Positions 1 through 5,546 of a stretch of DNA of 5,546 bases are shown here, in pieces (positions within the stretch are counted from its first letter, which is position 1; the number at the start of each line of letters is the position of its first letter). The stretch lies in assembly GCA_003452735.1 (NCBI GenBank), contig DMNL01000021.1, forward strand, positions 1-5,546, written 5' to 3'. The translations under genes were made by a program, and so were the position numbers. Below the pieces are notes generated by a model. It had not been told where the DNA came from. It saw nothing but the letters and a program-made list of their open reading frames with translations, and ran no database searches. Origin of the DNA: Spirochaetaceae bacterium (GTDB taxonomy: Bacteria; Spirochaetota; Spirochaetia; Treponematales; Rectinemataceae).

Positions 1-181
1 GACGGAAGAGTCTTCGAGATTCGTGACGCTCTACATCAACTCGCTCGTGGAGGACCTTTCCCTCAGCTGTGAAAAGATTCTCTTCCCATACCTGCTCGAT
101 ATGAATCAAGGCGTATTGGCGCTCGCAAAAGAGAATGTGCTGGAGCGAAGAGATAGGAATCAAATCTTCTTCTGAATACAA
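1..181 (-). CDS. cas4: Cas4 (type I-C), N-terminal 60 residues, cut by left window edge
   Basis: Cas4 is a RecB-like nuclease with a 4Fe-4S cluster that works with Cas1-Cas2 in spacer acquisition, trimming prespacers and helping select PAM and orientation. Reading the minus strand from 181 gives 60 open codons to the edge. They contain the family's N-terminal signature: [21 protein letters not shown] (residues 10-30, shown in part: [13 protein letters not shown]), with C19 as the likely first cluster cysteine, then W32-E33-E34-N35 and [10 protein letters not shown] at 40-49, where H45 is the conserved metal-site histidine. No ATG is available in frame. The start is taken as TTG (181-179) because AGGAGG lies exactly 8 nt upstream. 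It begins 4 nt after the ATPase stop, so the two are surely co-transcribed. The other cysteines, catalytic D/E/K residues, cas1 and cas2 lie outside the window. Family call is firm; the TTG start is very likely. Confidence 0.93.
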   Translation of the reverse strand, partial: MYSEEDLIPISSLQHILFCERQYALIHIEQVWEENLFTAEGKVLHERVDVERHESRRLFR

Positions 182-185
182 TAGA

Positions 186-1361
186 TTAACCTCCTGCCAC
201 AATATCGCCTGTCCATAGCCGATAAAGAAATTCGCGCCATGGCAAGATGTCGATACCGTCGACCTTTCTCGGGCGTGATTCTCTGCAGACGAGGCAAAAG
301 TGCTTGATTTTTCCTTCTTCTCGTAGTGCTTTCAAGCCCGAAAGATGCTTGTCTTGGGCGATTTCCGCTGCTTTTACTTCAATTGCTACATCATCGTCGA
401 TCACAAAGTCCACTTCATAGCCTGAGATAGAACGCCAATATGAAAGGCGCGATGAAGGTTTTCGGTAATCGAGATAGGCTTTAAGTTCCATGAAAATATA
501 GTGCTCAAAAAATTCACCAAAGTCGGAACTTTCGGGAACTATTGCGGGGAGCCGCCGCAATATGCGCACTACTCCGATATCGAAGAAGTAAAACTTTGCG
601 GTCTCAATTGCCTTTCTCTTTATGGTCGAAGTATAGGGCACTAGCTCATAGCCAAGCATTGTATCGATGAGAATCTGGAACCAAAGGCGTACGGTTTGAC
701 GCGGTACCTGTGCATCGTTGGCAACGTTTGTGTAATTGATCATCTTTGCGTTGAGCGTCGCCGCAGTCTGTAGAAAACGGGCAAACGCAGGAAGGTTGCG
801 TGCCTGGCCTTCGGCCGCGATCTCTTCTGAGAGATAGGTGCCCACATAGGATCGTAGGTCCTCGTCTGGTTCATCGGATAGATAATGAGGAGGAAGGAGC
901 CCGCAAGCCATAATGCGTTCCAGCAGGTCATTATCTTCTGCCACCTCCGGATACACAAAGGGATGAAAATACTTCGTCCTAGCCCGTCCACCAAGAAGGT
1001 TTGTACCAGACCGTTTCAATTTCCGTGCGCTCGATCCTGAAAGAAGAAACCGTATGCCACGCTCTTCAATGAGCAAATGAACCTCATCCAAGAGTTCTGG
1101 GCAATTCTGAATCTCATCGATGAAGATCACACAGTCGTGTAGATTTCGCGCCTCCACCTCCTGCCGCATGAGCGTAGGATCAGCAAGTAGTCTCAAACGC
1201 AGTCCCCCATCAAGGAGATTATAACTCAGCATCGGCTCTGGCTTGAGTTGTTCTCGTACATAAGTAGATTTTCCGGTCTGCCGTGGGCCAAAGAGAAAGA
1301 TCGACCGCTGCTTTAAGGCAGGGGCTATATCCAAGACTCTATGGCGGTAATCGCGTAGCAT
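186..1361 (-). CDS. AAA-family ATPase with DUF4143 C-terminal region, inserted between cas7 and cas4
   Basis: A 391-residue P-loop ATPase of the AAA_14/DUF4143 type. Seen: Walker [10 protein letters not shown] at 25-33, Walker B VIFIDEIQ at 78-85, a sensor-1-like FLLSGSSA at 105-112, and GGRA at 124-127. A winged-helix-like stretch follows at about 208-240 ([18 protein letters not shown]). The C-terminal part carries E316-V-D318-F and I327-E328-V-K330, the spacing of a PD-(D/E)XK nuclease-like core. There is no signal peptide or membrane segment, so it is presumably cytoplasmic. Length is normal for the family and the gene looks intact. ATG start with GGAG 8-9 nt upstream. Proteins of this family are common, often in mobile or defence settings, and mostly uncharacterised; their substrate is unknown. 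It is not a standard I-C component. It runs in the cas direction, follows a promoter-like palindrome, and ends 4 nt before cas4. A role in adaptation or regulation is inference; a selfish or neutral insertion is equally possible. Confidence 0.9.
   Translation of the reverse strand: MLRDYRHRVLDIAPALKQRSIFLFGPRQTGKSTYVREQLKPEPMLSYNLLDGGLRLRLLADPTLMRQEVEARNLHDCVIFIDEIQNCPELLDEVHLLIEERGIRFLLSGSSARKLKRSGTNLLGGRARTKYFHPFVYPEVAEDNDLLERIMACGLLPPHYLSDEPDEDLRSYVGTYLSEEIAAEGQARNLPAFARFLQTAATLNAKMINYTNVANDAQVPRQTVRLWFQILIDTMLGYELVPYTSTIKRKAIETAKFYFFDIGVVRILRRLPAIVPESSDFGEFFEHYIFMELKAYLDYRKPSSRLSYWRSISGYEVDFVIDDDVAIEVKAAEIAQDKHLSGLKALREEGKIKHFCLVCRESRPRKVDGIDILPWREFLYRLWTGDIVAGG
190..195 (-). promoter_or_regulatory. 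Shine-Dalgarno of cas4 inside the ATPase 3' end
   Basis: AGGAGG on the minus strand (195-190), 8 nt before the TTG at 181-179. It overlaps the last codons of the ATPase gene (GCA GGA GGT TAA), so ribosomes finishing the ATPase pass over the cas4 initiation site. This decides the TTG start and suggests translational coupling. Confidence 0.85.
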
Positions 1362-1379
1362 GAACTATTCTCCGAAATC

Positions 1380-1412
1380 ATAATAATCGCTAACTATATT
1401 AGCGATTATTAT
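1380..1412. promoter_or_regulatory. Perfect 14-bp inverted repeat, candidate operator
   Basis: ATAATAATCGCTAA at 1380-1393 is matched exactly by its reverse complement at 1399-1412, with a 5-nt centre CTATA. It sits 18 bp upstream of the ATPase start and covers the proposed -10. The stem is AT-rich and no T-run follows on either strand, so an operator is more likely than an intrinsic terminator. The regulator is unknown; the winged-helix region of the ATPase itself is one possibility (inference). Confidence 0.6.
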
Positions 1413-1424
1413 GTTAAATGCCAA
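1396..1424 (-). promoter_or_regulatory. Candidate promoter of the ATPase gene (and possibly cas4 onward)
   Basis: On the minus strand, TTGGCA (1424-1419) is followed after 17 nt by TAATAT (1401-1396). This is a fair sigma-70-type pair: 5 of 6 at -35, 4 of 6 at -10, with optimal spacing. Transcription would start near 1389, leaving a short leader of about 28 nt that contains GGAG and then the ATPase ATG. The -35 lies in one inverted repeat and the -10 in another, as expected for a repressible promoter. Confidence 0.5.
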
Positions 1425-1585
1425 TATGGTTGGCATATATTAATATACGTGAACTCATAAGAATCCGTGCAACCAATCGCTCTTCTTTCTAACATACTTT
1501 GTAGCGCTTTCAGAGATGGAGCAAGAGCTTCAGATGAATACTCTTTCCCTTTGCCAATAATCGTGAAGTTAAGATTCAAAATCAT
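1409..1585 (-). CDS. Small ORF of 58 codons overlapping the cas7 stop; unrecognised
   Basis: An ATG at 1585-1583 overlaps the cas7 stop as ATGA, the same junction type as cas5/cas8c. It opens a frame of 58 codons ending at TAA (1411-1409). The product begins MILNLNFTIIGKGKEYSSEA and has a central helix-prone stretch (LAPSLKALQSMLERRAIGC). It has no signal peptide or domain I recognise and does not resemble Cas4. AAGGGG lies almost against the ATG, too close for a good ribosome site, so initiation would rest on coupling from cas7. Its last 13 codons run through the proposed ATPase promoter and the frame ends inside the large palindrome. It could be a small accessory protein, the remnant of a gene cut when the ATPase was acquired, or chance. 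I do not assign a function. Confidence 0.3.
   Translation of the reverse strand: MILNLNFTIIGKGKEYSSEALAPSLKALQSMLERRAIGCTDSYEFTYINICQPYWHLT
1418..1436. promoter_or_regulatory. 7-bp inverted repeat over the -35, second candidate operator
   Basis: ATGCCAA (1418-1424) pairs with TTGGCAT (1430-1436) around a 5-nt centre. Its centre is 31 bp from that of the larger palindrome, close to three helical turns, so both would face the same side of the DNA. The left arm contains the proposed -35 hexamer. The arm sequence differs from the larger repeat, so it need not bind the same protein. Confidence 0.35.
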
Positions 1586-2466
1586 TCCCCTTCAATGGGG
1601 TCATATTTTAATCCAGGAAGCTCGGCTAGCTCGATCTGATAGTCATCAATACTTTTTGGTTCATCAATACCATCTTTTACCTTAACGCTAAGCGAACGGT
1701 GAACCTTGGCTGAAGAATACTGTCCATTGGGACTATTGTGTTCCCACCAAAATAAACGATAGACTTCCATGCTTCCTTCGGGACGGGCAGAAGAGGCGTC
1801 ATTAACAAATAGTGTCCTTATAGCTTCTTTAATTGCGGCCGCGTCTTCATCAGAGAAAAAGGTCTTAGTAGCAAGCTGTGGATTCATGCTACCATAAAAC
1901 ACATATACACCGTGATCGACACGATGCTTCATGCCCATTGTGTCAGGGCCACGTTTACCCTCTGCTTCATCACTAGCACTTTTAGTAATCTGGATACTTG
2001 AAATTCGGTCAAGCACTGGAGCAACTGAGAATGCAGAATGAATAGAGACAGGCCCACGAACTGAAATCGAAATGCCACTGCTATCTTCTTGACCCTCGTT
2101 CTTTTTACCTTTTTTGCCACTATAGGCAAACACTTGCCCAAAAGCGCGTACATCAATCCAGGCTTTACAGGCAGCTTCCTGGTATTTCTTTTTGTCATTT
2201 GGATCAAAATCTTTTAGTACAATTTCAGCACGCGCGCGTAAACTTGGGTAATTGTCGACTTTATTATCCTCGGATTGTACAAAAATAGGATAATTCATGT
2301 CCTGCAATCTATTTCGTATCTTGCGCTTGATTGCGACATCAGAGATTTCACCCAAGTTGTCGTAGGTGGTCCGAGGTCGGTTGCCGTTAAGCGGATCACC
2401 ATTTGGATTAGCATTATTAACACAGATAATTGCTGCAAAATCGATCTTTTTCGTAAGTGTAGCCAT
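1582..2466 (-). CDS. cas7: Cas7c (Csd2), type I-C Cascade backbone subunit
   Basis: Cas7c polymerises along the crRNA spacer to form the backbone of the I-C Cascade complex and kinks the guide every sixth base. The 294-residue product has the normal family length and the signature N-terminus: KIDFAAIICVNNANPNGDPL (residues 7-26), then NGNRPRT and the ISDVAIKRKIRNRLQD helix at 41-56. Further family blocks are W103-IDVRAFGQVF at 103-113, GISISVRGPVSIH at 131-143, and TMGMKHRVDHGVYVFYG at 176-192. ATG start with AGGAGG 7 nt upstream; the strong site fits the need for many copies per complex. It lies 66 nt after cas8c. The usual next gene, cas4, is displaced about 1.4 kb downstream by the ATPase. 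No disruption seen. Confidence 0.97.
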   Translation of the reverse strand: MATLTKKIDFAAIICVNNANPNGDPLNGNRPRTTYDNLGEISDVAIKRKIRNRLQDMNYPIFVQSEDNKVDNYPSLRARAEIVLKDFDPNDKKKYQEAACKAWIDVRAFGQVFAYSGKKGKKNEGQEDSSGISISVRGPVSIHSAFSVAPVLDRISSIQITKSASDEAEGKRGPDTMGMKHRVDHGVYVFYGSMNPQLATKTFFSDEDAAAIKEAIRTLFVNDASSARPEGSMEVYRLFWWEHNSPNGQYSSAKVHRSLSVKVKDGIDEPKSIDDYQIELAELPGLKYDPIEGE

Positions 2467-2473
2467 ACCTTTT

Positions 2474-2479
2474 CCTCCT
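2474..2479 (-). promoter_or_regulatory. Shine-Dalgarno of cas7
   Basis: AGGAGG on the minus strand (2479-2474), 7 nt before the cas7 ATG. cas7 has its own strong site within the 66-nt gap after cas8c, so it can initiate without coupling. Confidence 0.85.
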
Positions 2480-2509
2480 AAAACTGAATGAATTTATTAA
2501 GTTTCCTTG

Positions 2510-2540
2510 CTATTCTATTGGTTGTTTCTATTCTATTGGT
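2510..2540. repeat. 13-bp direct repeat across the cas8c stop codon
   Basis: CTATTCTATTGGT occurs exactly at 2510-2522 and 2528-2540, a period of 18 bp. On the coding strand each copy carries CAA TAG, so the cas8c stop is followed six codons later by a second in-frame TAG. This looks like a small tandem duplication. No function is implied beyond a possible backup stop. Confidence 0.7.
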
Positions 2541-2907
2541 CGGGAGAAGAAACTTCTTTCTTTTCCCACATTTTTTGCCGTTGACAATAGTAACCTAGAA
2601 GATACTCACCACTTAGTGGACTATCGTCAACGAAATCTTCAGGAGAAAACAGTGTCTCCACTTCTCCTATCAACGTCTTATAGTATGAAGCACTATTTCC
2701 TTGTCGCATGAGATAAGGAATAAGCAATTCATGGATTTGCTTCCACGTTTGGAAAGGATGCTGAGAAAAGTGCTGCATATAACGAGTTGCGTTTGTTGGC
2801 CGGTTCTTTTCCGCCTTTGAAAGGGTACGTTCTTCGAGCACATCTGCTATCGCAAGAAGTCGCCCATAAAGATAGTCCCTTGTCCTTCTGGCTTCATCAA
2901 GTGCCAT
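2533..2907 (-). CDS. cas11: Cas11c, small subunit from an internal start within cas8c
   Basis: In characterised type I-C systems the small subunit Cas11c is made from an internal start in the 3' part of cas8c. Here an in-frame ATG at 2907-2905 (Cas8c residue 529, in SMALDEARR) is preceded by AAAAGGAGG with 8 nt between it and the ATG, stronger than the site of cas8c itself. It would yield a 124-residue, mainly helical protein starting MALDEARRTRDYLYGRLLA, the size expected of Cas11c. Such a strong, correctly spaced site deep inside a coding region is unlikely to be chance. Role known for the family: two copies stabilise the Cascade belly and the R-loop. The alternative ATG at residue 501 has only a weak AGAG upstream. 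Confidence 0.82.
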   Translation of the reverse strand: MALDEARRTRDYLYGRLLAIADVLEERTLSKAEKNRPTNATRYMQHFSQHPFQTWKQIHELLIPYLMRQGNSASYYKTLIGEVETLFSPEDFVDDSPLSGEYLLGYYCQRQKMWEKKEVSSPDQ

Positions 2908-4491
2908 AGAATAATCCTCCTTTTCTGCTCTGTATTTTCCATATAAAGTACAGGCAATACTTAATGTCTTTTCCCATTGCCAATTATCCATGCTAACTCT
3001 ATTTGAGGCGCGCCTTACTACAGCCTCCACAATATCGCGCGGAATAGGTTGTCCATCTACGATACATGGAAGCAGTCTCTTAATTGTTGCTTTTCTTAGT
3101 TTCGAGTCTAGATCGTATCTTTCGCCTTGCTTTCTAGCATATGCAGCTTCAGCAATATCAACGGGTGCTGGAACCCCATAGAAAGGGATCGGGTGTTTTT
3201 CAATTTTTCCTTGATCATTTGCTTTTTCAATATAATGATAGGTGTGTCTCCACGCACAAGTCTCATGCCACCTATTAATACGTTGCAGAAAGTCGGAGCA
3301 GGTCAATAAATTATAATAAACTATAGACAATCGCCCAGGCGTCGCAGAGTCAACCGCCATAACGAATACGTTGTTTGTCTCCCCAATTTCTTTGCCATAT
3401 CCGGCTATTCTCTTATTGAGCCTCAAAGCCGTTTCTTGAGCCGTATCAACATTGGGACTCTTGTCGGCAGGCATGCCTCCATAGAGTAGCTCCCAGGTGT
3501 CGTCAGTTGGCTGTGGCGTCTTGGCGCCATTAATGGCCCAAGCTACTATAGCCATATCGTCTCTCGCATATCCTTGTCGACTAATAAGCCAGGCAAGCGC
3601 ATTATGAGCCTTTTGCGATATTTCAAGCCCTACACTACAGGCTTGTTTATCATCTGTGAAACGCCCTAGGAAGGTAAAGCCGCTCGTATCATTTGCAGAG
3701 ATTAACTTTCTCCCATCTCCTTCTCTTAGGATATATTTAGGATGATTTGTTGTTATTATTTGCTCTGAACCTGTTACCATGCAAGTAGAAATACGATTGT
3801 CTTTTATATAATCCAGATAGAAATTCGACCAACTATCCCATAGAGTCTTATCGCACCAAGCACGATGCTCTGTGCTATCGGATGATTCTACTATCCAACG
3901 AACAAATGCCTGATCTTGAGAATTCACTAATGAGAAGATGTCCTTTGTATTTCTATCCCTATGTACTACATCTCTTCTAGCCAATTTTCCATCTTGCCCA
4001 ATTATAAGAATATTGTTTTCAACTAGATCTCCAATGAGTGAGTTACCTTGCCCATCCTTTCCTTTAATGTATTCCAATACTGCTTCTACTTTAGGATGCC
4101 TAAACCTGGAGCTACACCATGTTGTTAATAATTCAACATAGTTCCTGTATGGTTTGCCTGGATCATTAGAAAAACCAATGGTCACCTGCCCTCCATATTT
4201 TTGAAAATCATGTGCAAGATATTGCAGCTTATCGCAGAGGGGATGATTTTCTGGCGTTTTACCAGACCTACTTGCTGATCCTTCCGTACAAGGAATAATT
4301 GTTGTAGCATCCATTTTGTCCACAAGGTTTGCTCTTCTAAAATTTCCATCACCATCAATGACAATCTCTATATGAGCTTGTGCGGTAATATGGCAGATAG
4401 GCAACAATGGTCTTTCTTTTGTATCTCGTGCATAACCTATCATTGATTGACAATTCTCATAGGTCTCGTAAAGGCTTTGCATCCAATTCAT
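2533..4491 (-). CDS. cas8c: Cas8c (Csd1), type I-C Cascade large subunit
   Basis: Cas8c recognises the PAM on target DNA, helps start R-loop formation and supports Cas3 recruitment. The product is 652 residues, somewhat long for the family. Seen in order: an N-terminal block around 60-95 with IIPCTEGSASRSG and NHPLCDKLQYL; a central block at 239-278 with TNHPKYILREGDGRKL and DTSGFTFLGRF; ALAWLISRQGY at 299-309; VAWAINGAKTPQP at 316-328; and the hallmark VDSATPGRLSIVYY at 380-393. The C-terminal 124 residues form the helical small-subunit-like region, which can also be translated separately (see the Cas11c entry). The ATG overlaps the cas5 stop as ATGA with only a modest GGCAGG upstream, which points to translational coupling to cas5. 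No frameshift or internal stop. Confidence 0.96.
   Translation of the reverse strand: MNWMQSLYETYENCQSMIGYARDTKERPLLPICHITAQAHIEIVIDGDGNFRRANLVDKMDATTIIPCTEGSASRSGKTPENHPLCDKLQYLAHDFQKYGGQVTIGFSNDPGKPYRNYVELLTTWCSSRFRHPKVEAVLEYIKGKDGQGNSLIGDLVENNILIIGQDGKLARRDVVHRDRNTKDIFSLVNSQDQAFVRWIVESSDSTEHRAWCDKTLWDSWSNFYLDYIKDNRISTCMVTGSEQIITTNHPKYILREGDGRKLISANDTSGFTFLGRFTDDKQACSVGLEISQKAHNALAWLISRQGYARDDMAIVAWAINGAKTPQPTDDTWELLYGGMPADKSPNVDTAQETALRLNKRIAGYGKEIGETNNVFVMAVDSATPGRLSIVYYNLLTCSDFLQRINRWHETCAWRHTYHYIEKANDQGKIEKHPIPFYGVPAPVDIAEAAYARKQGERYDLDSKLRKATIKRLLPCIVDGQPIPRDIVEAVVRRASNRVSMDNWQWEKTLSIACTLYGKYRAEKEDYSMALDEARRTRDYLYGRLLAIADVLEERTLSKAEKNRPTNATRYMQHFSQHPFQTWKQIHELLIPYLMRQGNSASYYKTLIGEVETLFSPEDFVDDSPLSGEYLLGYYCQRQKMWEKKEVSSPDQ
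2916..2924 (-). promoter_or_regulatory. Internal Shine-Dalgarno for Cas11c
   Basis: AAAAGGAGG on the minus strand (2924-2916), 8 nt before the in-frame ATG at 2907 inside cas8c. It matches the 8-nt spacing of the cas4 and cas5 sites and is what selects this internal start. Confidence 0.82.
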
Positions 4492-5222
4492 ATTTGCCTG
4501 CCTTTTTCCTGACAGCTTTCGTCGAGTAATCCTTCTTCTTGAAGGCCAATAGTTTCAGGAGGTTCAGCATTCATTGGCCGTACGAATTTTCTAATAATGG
4601 ATTTGTCATCTGGGTGTACGAAATCAATTACGCCTCTCACCATTTTGGGACGCCAGAAGCGCGCATAGAATTTGCTGGGCTCATGCTCGTCCGGATAGTC
4701 AAAACCATGAAACATAAGACCAAATGACATTTCTCCATCATAGTTATCATAAAAGCCTTCGCCATCTCCAAACACACACGGCTCGACATAGCTCTGACAT
4801 TCCCGAGTCCCGAGAAACACATCTCGCCTCCCTCCTCGCTCAATCATGCGTTTGGCAACACAGTAGTGTTTATTCTCGTTGCGATCATTTTCCAGATCAG
4901 GACGCTTATAATTCCAGCCAAAATGCGCCCGTACCTGATACTGCACATCGACAAGATAGGTGTAAATCGATAGATCGCTTCCTCCACTATATATTAGAGG
5001 TTTAGCGCTTCGGCTTTGAGTCCTTATTTGTCTCATGACACGCACTTTGTCTATGTACCATATAATAGTAGGTTTCCAATAAACTGAGCTTAAAATTCCC
5101 TTCAATGCTTCGTATGTTGGAATTTGATATGAGAATTTTTCACCACCAATTCGGGTAAGCGGATCTGTAAAAAGCGCATATCGACCCCAAACTTTAAAAT
5201 CTACAGTATACTGGGAATTCAT
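4488..5222 (-). CDS. cas5: Cas5c (Cas5d), type I-C pre-crRNA endonuclease and Cascade subunit
   Basis: In type I-C there is no Cas6; Cas5c cuts the pre-crRNA repeat and stays bound to the 5' handle in Cascade. From the ATG at 5222 the product is 244 residues, normal length. The N-terminal RAMP strand is followed by YEALKGILSSVYWKPT, then NENKHYCVAKRMIERGGRRD and VFLGTRECQSYVEPC. By spacing to the Bacillus halodurans enzyme (Y46, K116, H117), the catalytic trio would be Y48, K118 and H119, all present, so it should be active. A GTG two codons upstream (5228) also lies in frame, but AGGAGG is only 2 nt from it and 8 nt from the ATG, so the ATG is chosen. It begins 12 nt after the cas3 stop and ends in an ATGA overlap with cas8c. 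Confidence 0.96.
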   Translation of the reverse strand: MNSQYTVDFKVWGRYALFTDPLTRIGGEKFSYQIPTYEALKGILSSVYWKPTIIWYIDKVRVMRQIRTQSRSAKPLIYSGGSDLSIYTYLVDVQYQVRAHFGWNYKRPDLENDRNENKHYCVAKRMIERGGRRDVFLGTRECQSYVEPCVFGDGEGFYDNYDGEMSFGLMFHGFDYPDEHEPSKFYARFWRPKMVRGVIDFVHPDDKSIIRKFVRPMNAEPPETIGLQEEGLLDESCQEKGRQI

Positions 5223-5230
5223 TGGCACTC

Positions 5231-5236
5231 CCTCCT
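5231..5236 (-). promoter_or_regulatory. Shine-Dalgarno of cas5, overlapping the cas3 stop
   Basis: AGGAGG on the minus strand (5236-5231) overlaps the cas3 TAG stop (5237-5235) and lies 8 nt before the ATG at 5222. This favours that ATG over the upstream GTG and suggests coupling of cas5 to cas3 termination. Confidence 0.8.
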
Positions 5237-5546
5237 ATACATCAAAAACATCCATGAGCTTAACTTGATTTTCAGACCAACCAAATTCGCCGCTGTAATA
5301 CTCCTTCGCTAAAGAATAGATACCCGTGTTTTCTTGAACTTCACGGATTGCTTTTCCCCTCATAAGGCGATCGAAATCATCTATAAAGAGGTTGACCGAA
5401 TAACGCTGGGCTTTTTTTATGAGTTCGTATTGTTTTTTCAGCTCAAATGCTCTACTTAGTTCAGTGATCAACTCTTCTCCGTCTCTATATGGAACAATAA
5501 TGCCTCGTGTAGCAGAGTCGATAACCTGAAAGGTCTTCGCTGCTGA
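5235..5546 (-). CDS. cas3: Cas3 (type I-C), C-terminal 103 residues, cut by right window edge
   Basis: Cas3 is the HD-nuclease/SF2 helicase recruited by Cascade to unwind and degrade target DNA. The frame is open from the window edge to TAG at 5237-5235, so this is the tail of a gene that starts outside. The visible part matches the Cas3 C-terminal accessory region: TFQVIDSATRGIIVPYRDGE near its start, then KKAQRYSVNLFIDDFDRL, and a closing GIYSLAKEYYSGEFGW. The QRYSVNL block is typical of I-C Cas3 tails. The HD, Walker and DEAH motifs are not in the window, so activity cannot be judged. Its position directly before cas5c confirms the standard I-C order. A TTG at 5471 is internal and is not a separate gene start. 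Confidence 0.92.
   Translation of the reverse strand, partial: SAAKTFQVIDSATRGIIVPYRDGEELITELSRAFELKKQYELIKKAQRYSVNLFIDDFDRLMRGKAIREVQENTGIYSLAKEYYSGEFGWSENQVKLMDVFDV

Noticed and set aside
2..175. Plus-strand open frame of 57 codons ending at TGA 173-175, convergent with the ATPase gene
   Set aside because: The opposite strand reads as an unmistakable Cas4 N-terminus with an AGGAGG-TTG start; the plus frame is its antisense shadow.
1380..1412. The large palindrome as an intrinsic terminator for cas7 or the small ORF
   Set aside because: The stem is mostly A/T with only three G/C pairs, and no T-run follows on either strand.
1587..1600. CCCC-TTCAAT-GGGG mini hairpin near the cas7 3' end
   Set aside because: It is a 4-bp stem within coding sequence with no T-run at a useful distance.
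2989..2991. ATG at Cas8c residue 501 as the Cas11c start
   Set aside because: Only a weak AGAG precedes it; the ATG at residue 529 has a full AAGGAGG at correct spacing.
2990..3309. Overlapping plus-strand ORFs of about 60 codons opposite cas8c
   Set aside because: They lie wholly antisense to conserved Cas8c sequence, have no ribosome sites worth noting, and show no recognisable domain.
5226..5228. GTG as the cas5 start
   Set aside because: The Shine-Dalgarno is only 2 nt away, whereas the ATG two codons later has ideal 8-nt spacing.
1..5546. CRISPR array, tRNA, rRNA or insertion-sequence ends
   Set aside because: I saw no regularly spaced repeats of CRISPR type, no structural RNA, and no transposase or matching terminal repeats flanking the ATPase gene.

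Overview
The window is a minus-strand stretch of a type I-C CRISPR-Cas operon. Read in the direction of transcription (right to left), it holds the 3' end of cas3, complete cas5c, complete cas8c (with a strong internal start signal for the small subunit Cas11c), complete cas7c, an intergenic/promoter region, a complete DUF4143-type AAA ATPase gene, and the 5' end of cas4. The host is a bacterium that uses AGGAGG Shine-Dalgarno sites, most of them 7-8 nt before the start. Moderate GC and the Cas sequences suggest a Bacillota-like organism, but the window does not allow a genus call. No CRISPR array, cas1 or cas2 is present; cas1 and cas2 would be expected beyond the left edge after cas4, with the array usually beyond them.

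Layout: 5546-5235, C-terminal 103 residues of the Cas3 helicase-nuclease. 5222-4488, Cas5c pre-crRNA endonuclease. 4491-2533, Cas8c large subunit, overlapping cas5 by ATGA. 2907-2533, nested Cas11c. 2466-1582, Cas7c backbone. 1585-1409, an uncertain 58-codon ORF that overlaps the cas7 stop by ATGA. 1447-1380, a cluster of inverted repeats over a plausible promoter. 1361-186, the AAA/DUF4143 ATPase. 181-1, N-terminal 60 residues of Cas4, starting at TTG with its Shine-Dalgarno site inside the last codons of the ATPase gene.

The Cas genes encode the usual I-C machinery: Cas5c processes crRNA, Cas7c, Cas8c and Cas11c with Cas5c form Cascade, Cas3 degrades the target, and Cas4 belongs to spacer acquisition. 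The unusual point is gene order. Canonical I-C runs cas3-cas5-cas8-cas7-cas4-cas1-cas2, whereas here a 391-residue ATPase is seated between the interference half (cas3-5-8-7) and the adaptation half (cas4 onward). It has its own promoter-like region with a perfect 14-bp inverted repeat, and only 4 nt separate its stop from cas4. It could be a passenger, or a factor that is co-expressed with and perhaps regulates or assists adaptation. The sequence supports the arrangement, not a function.
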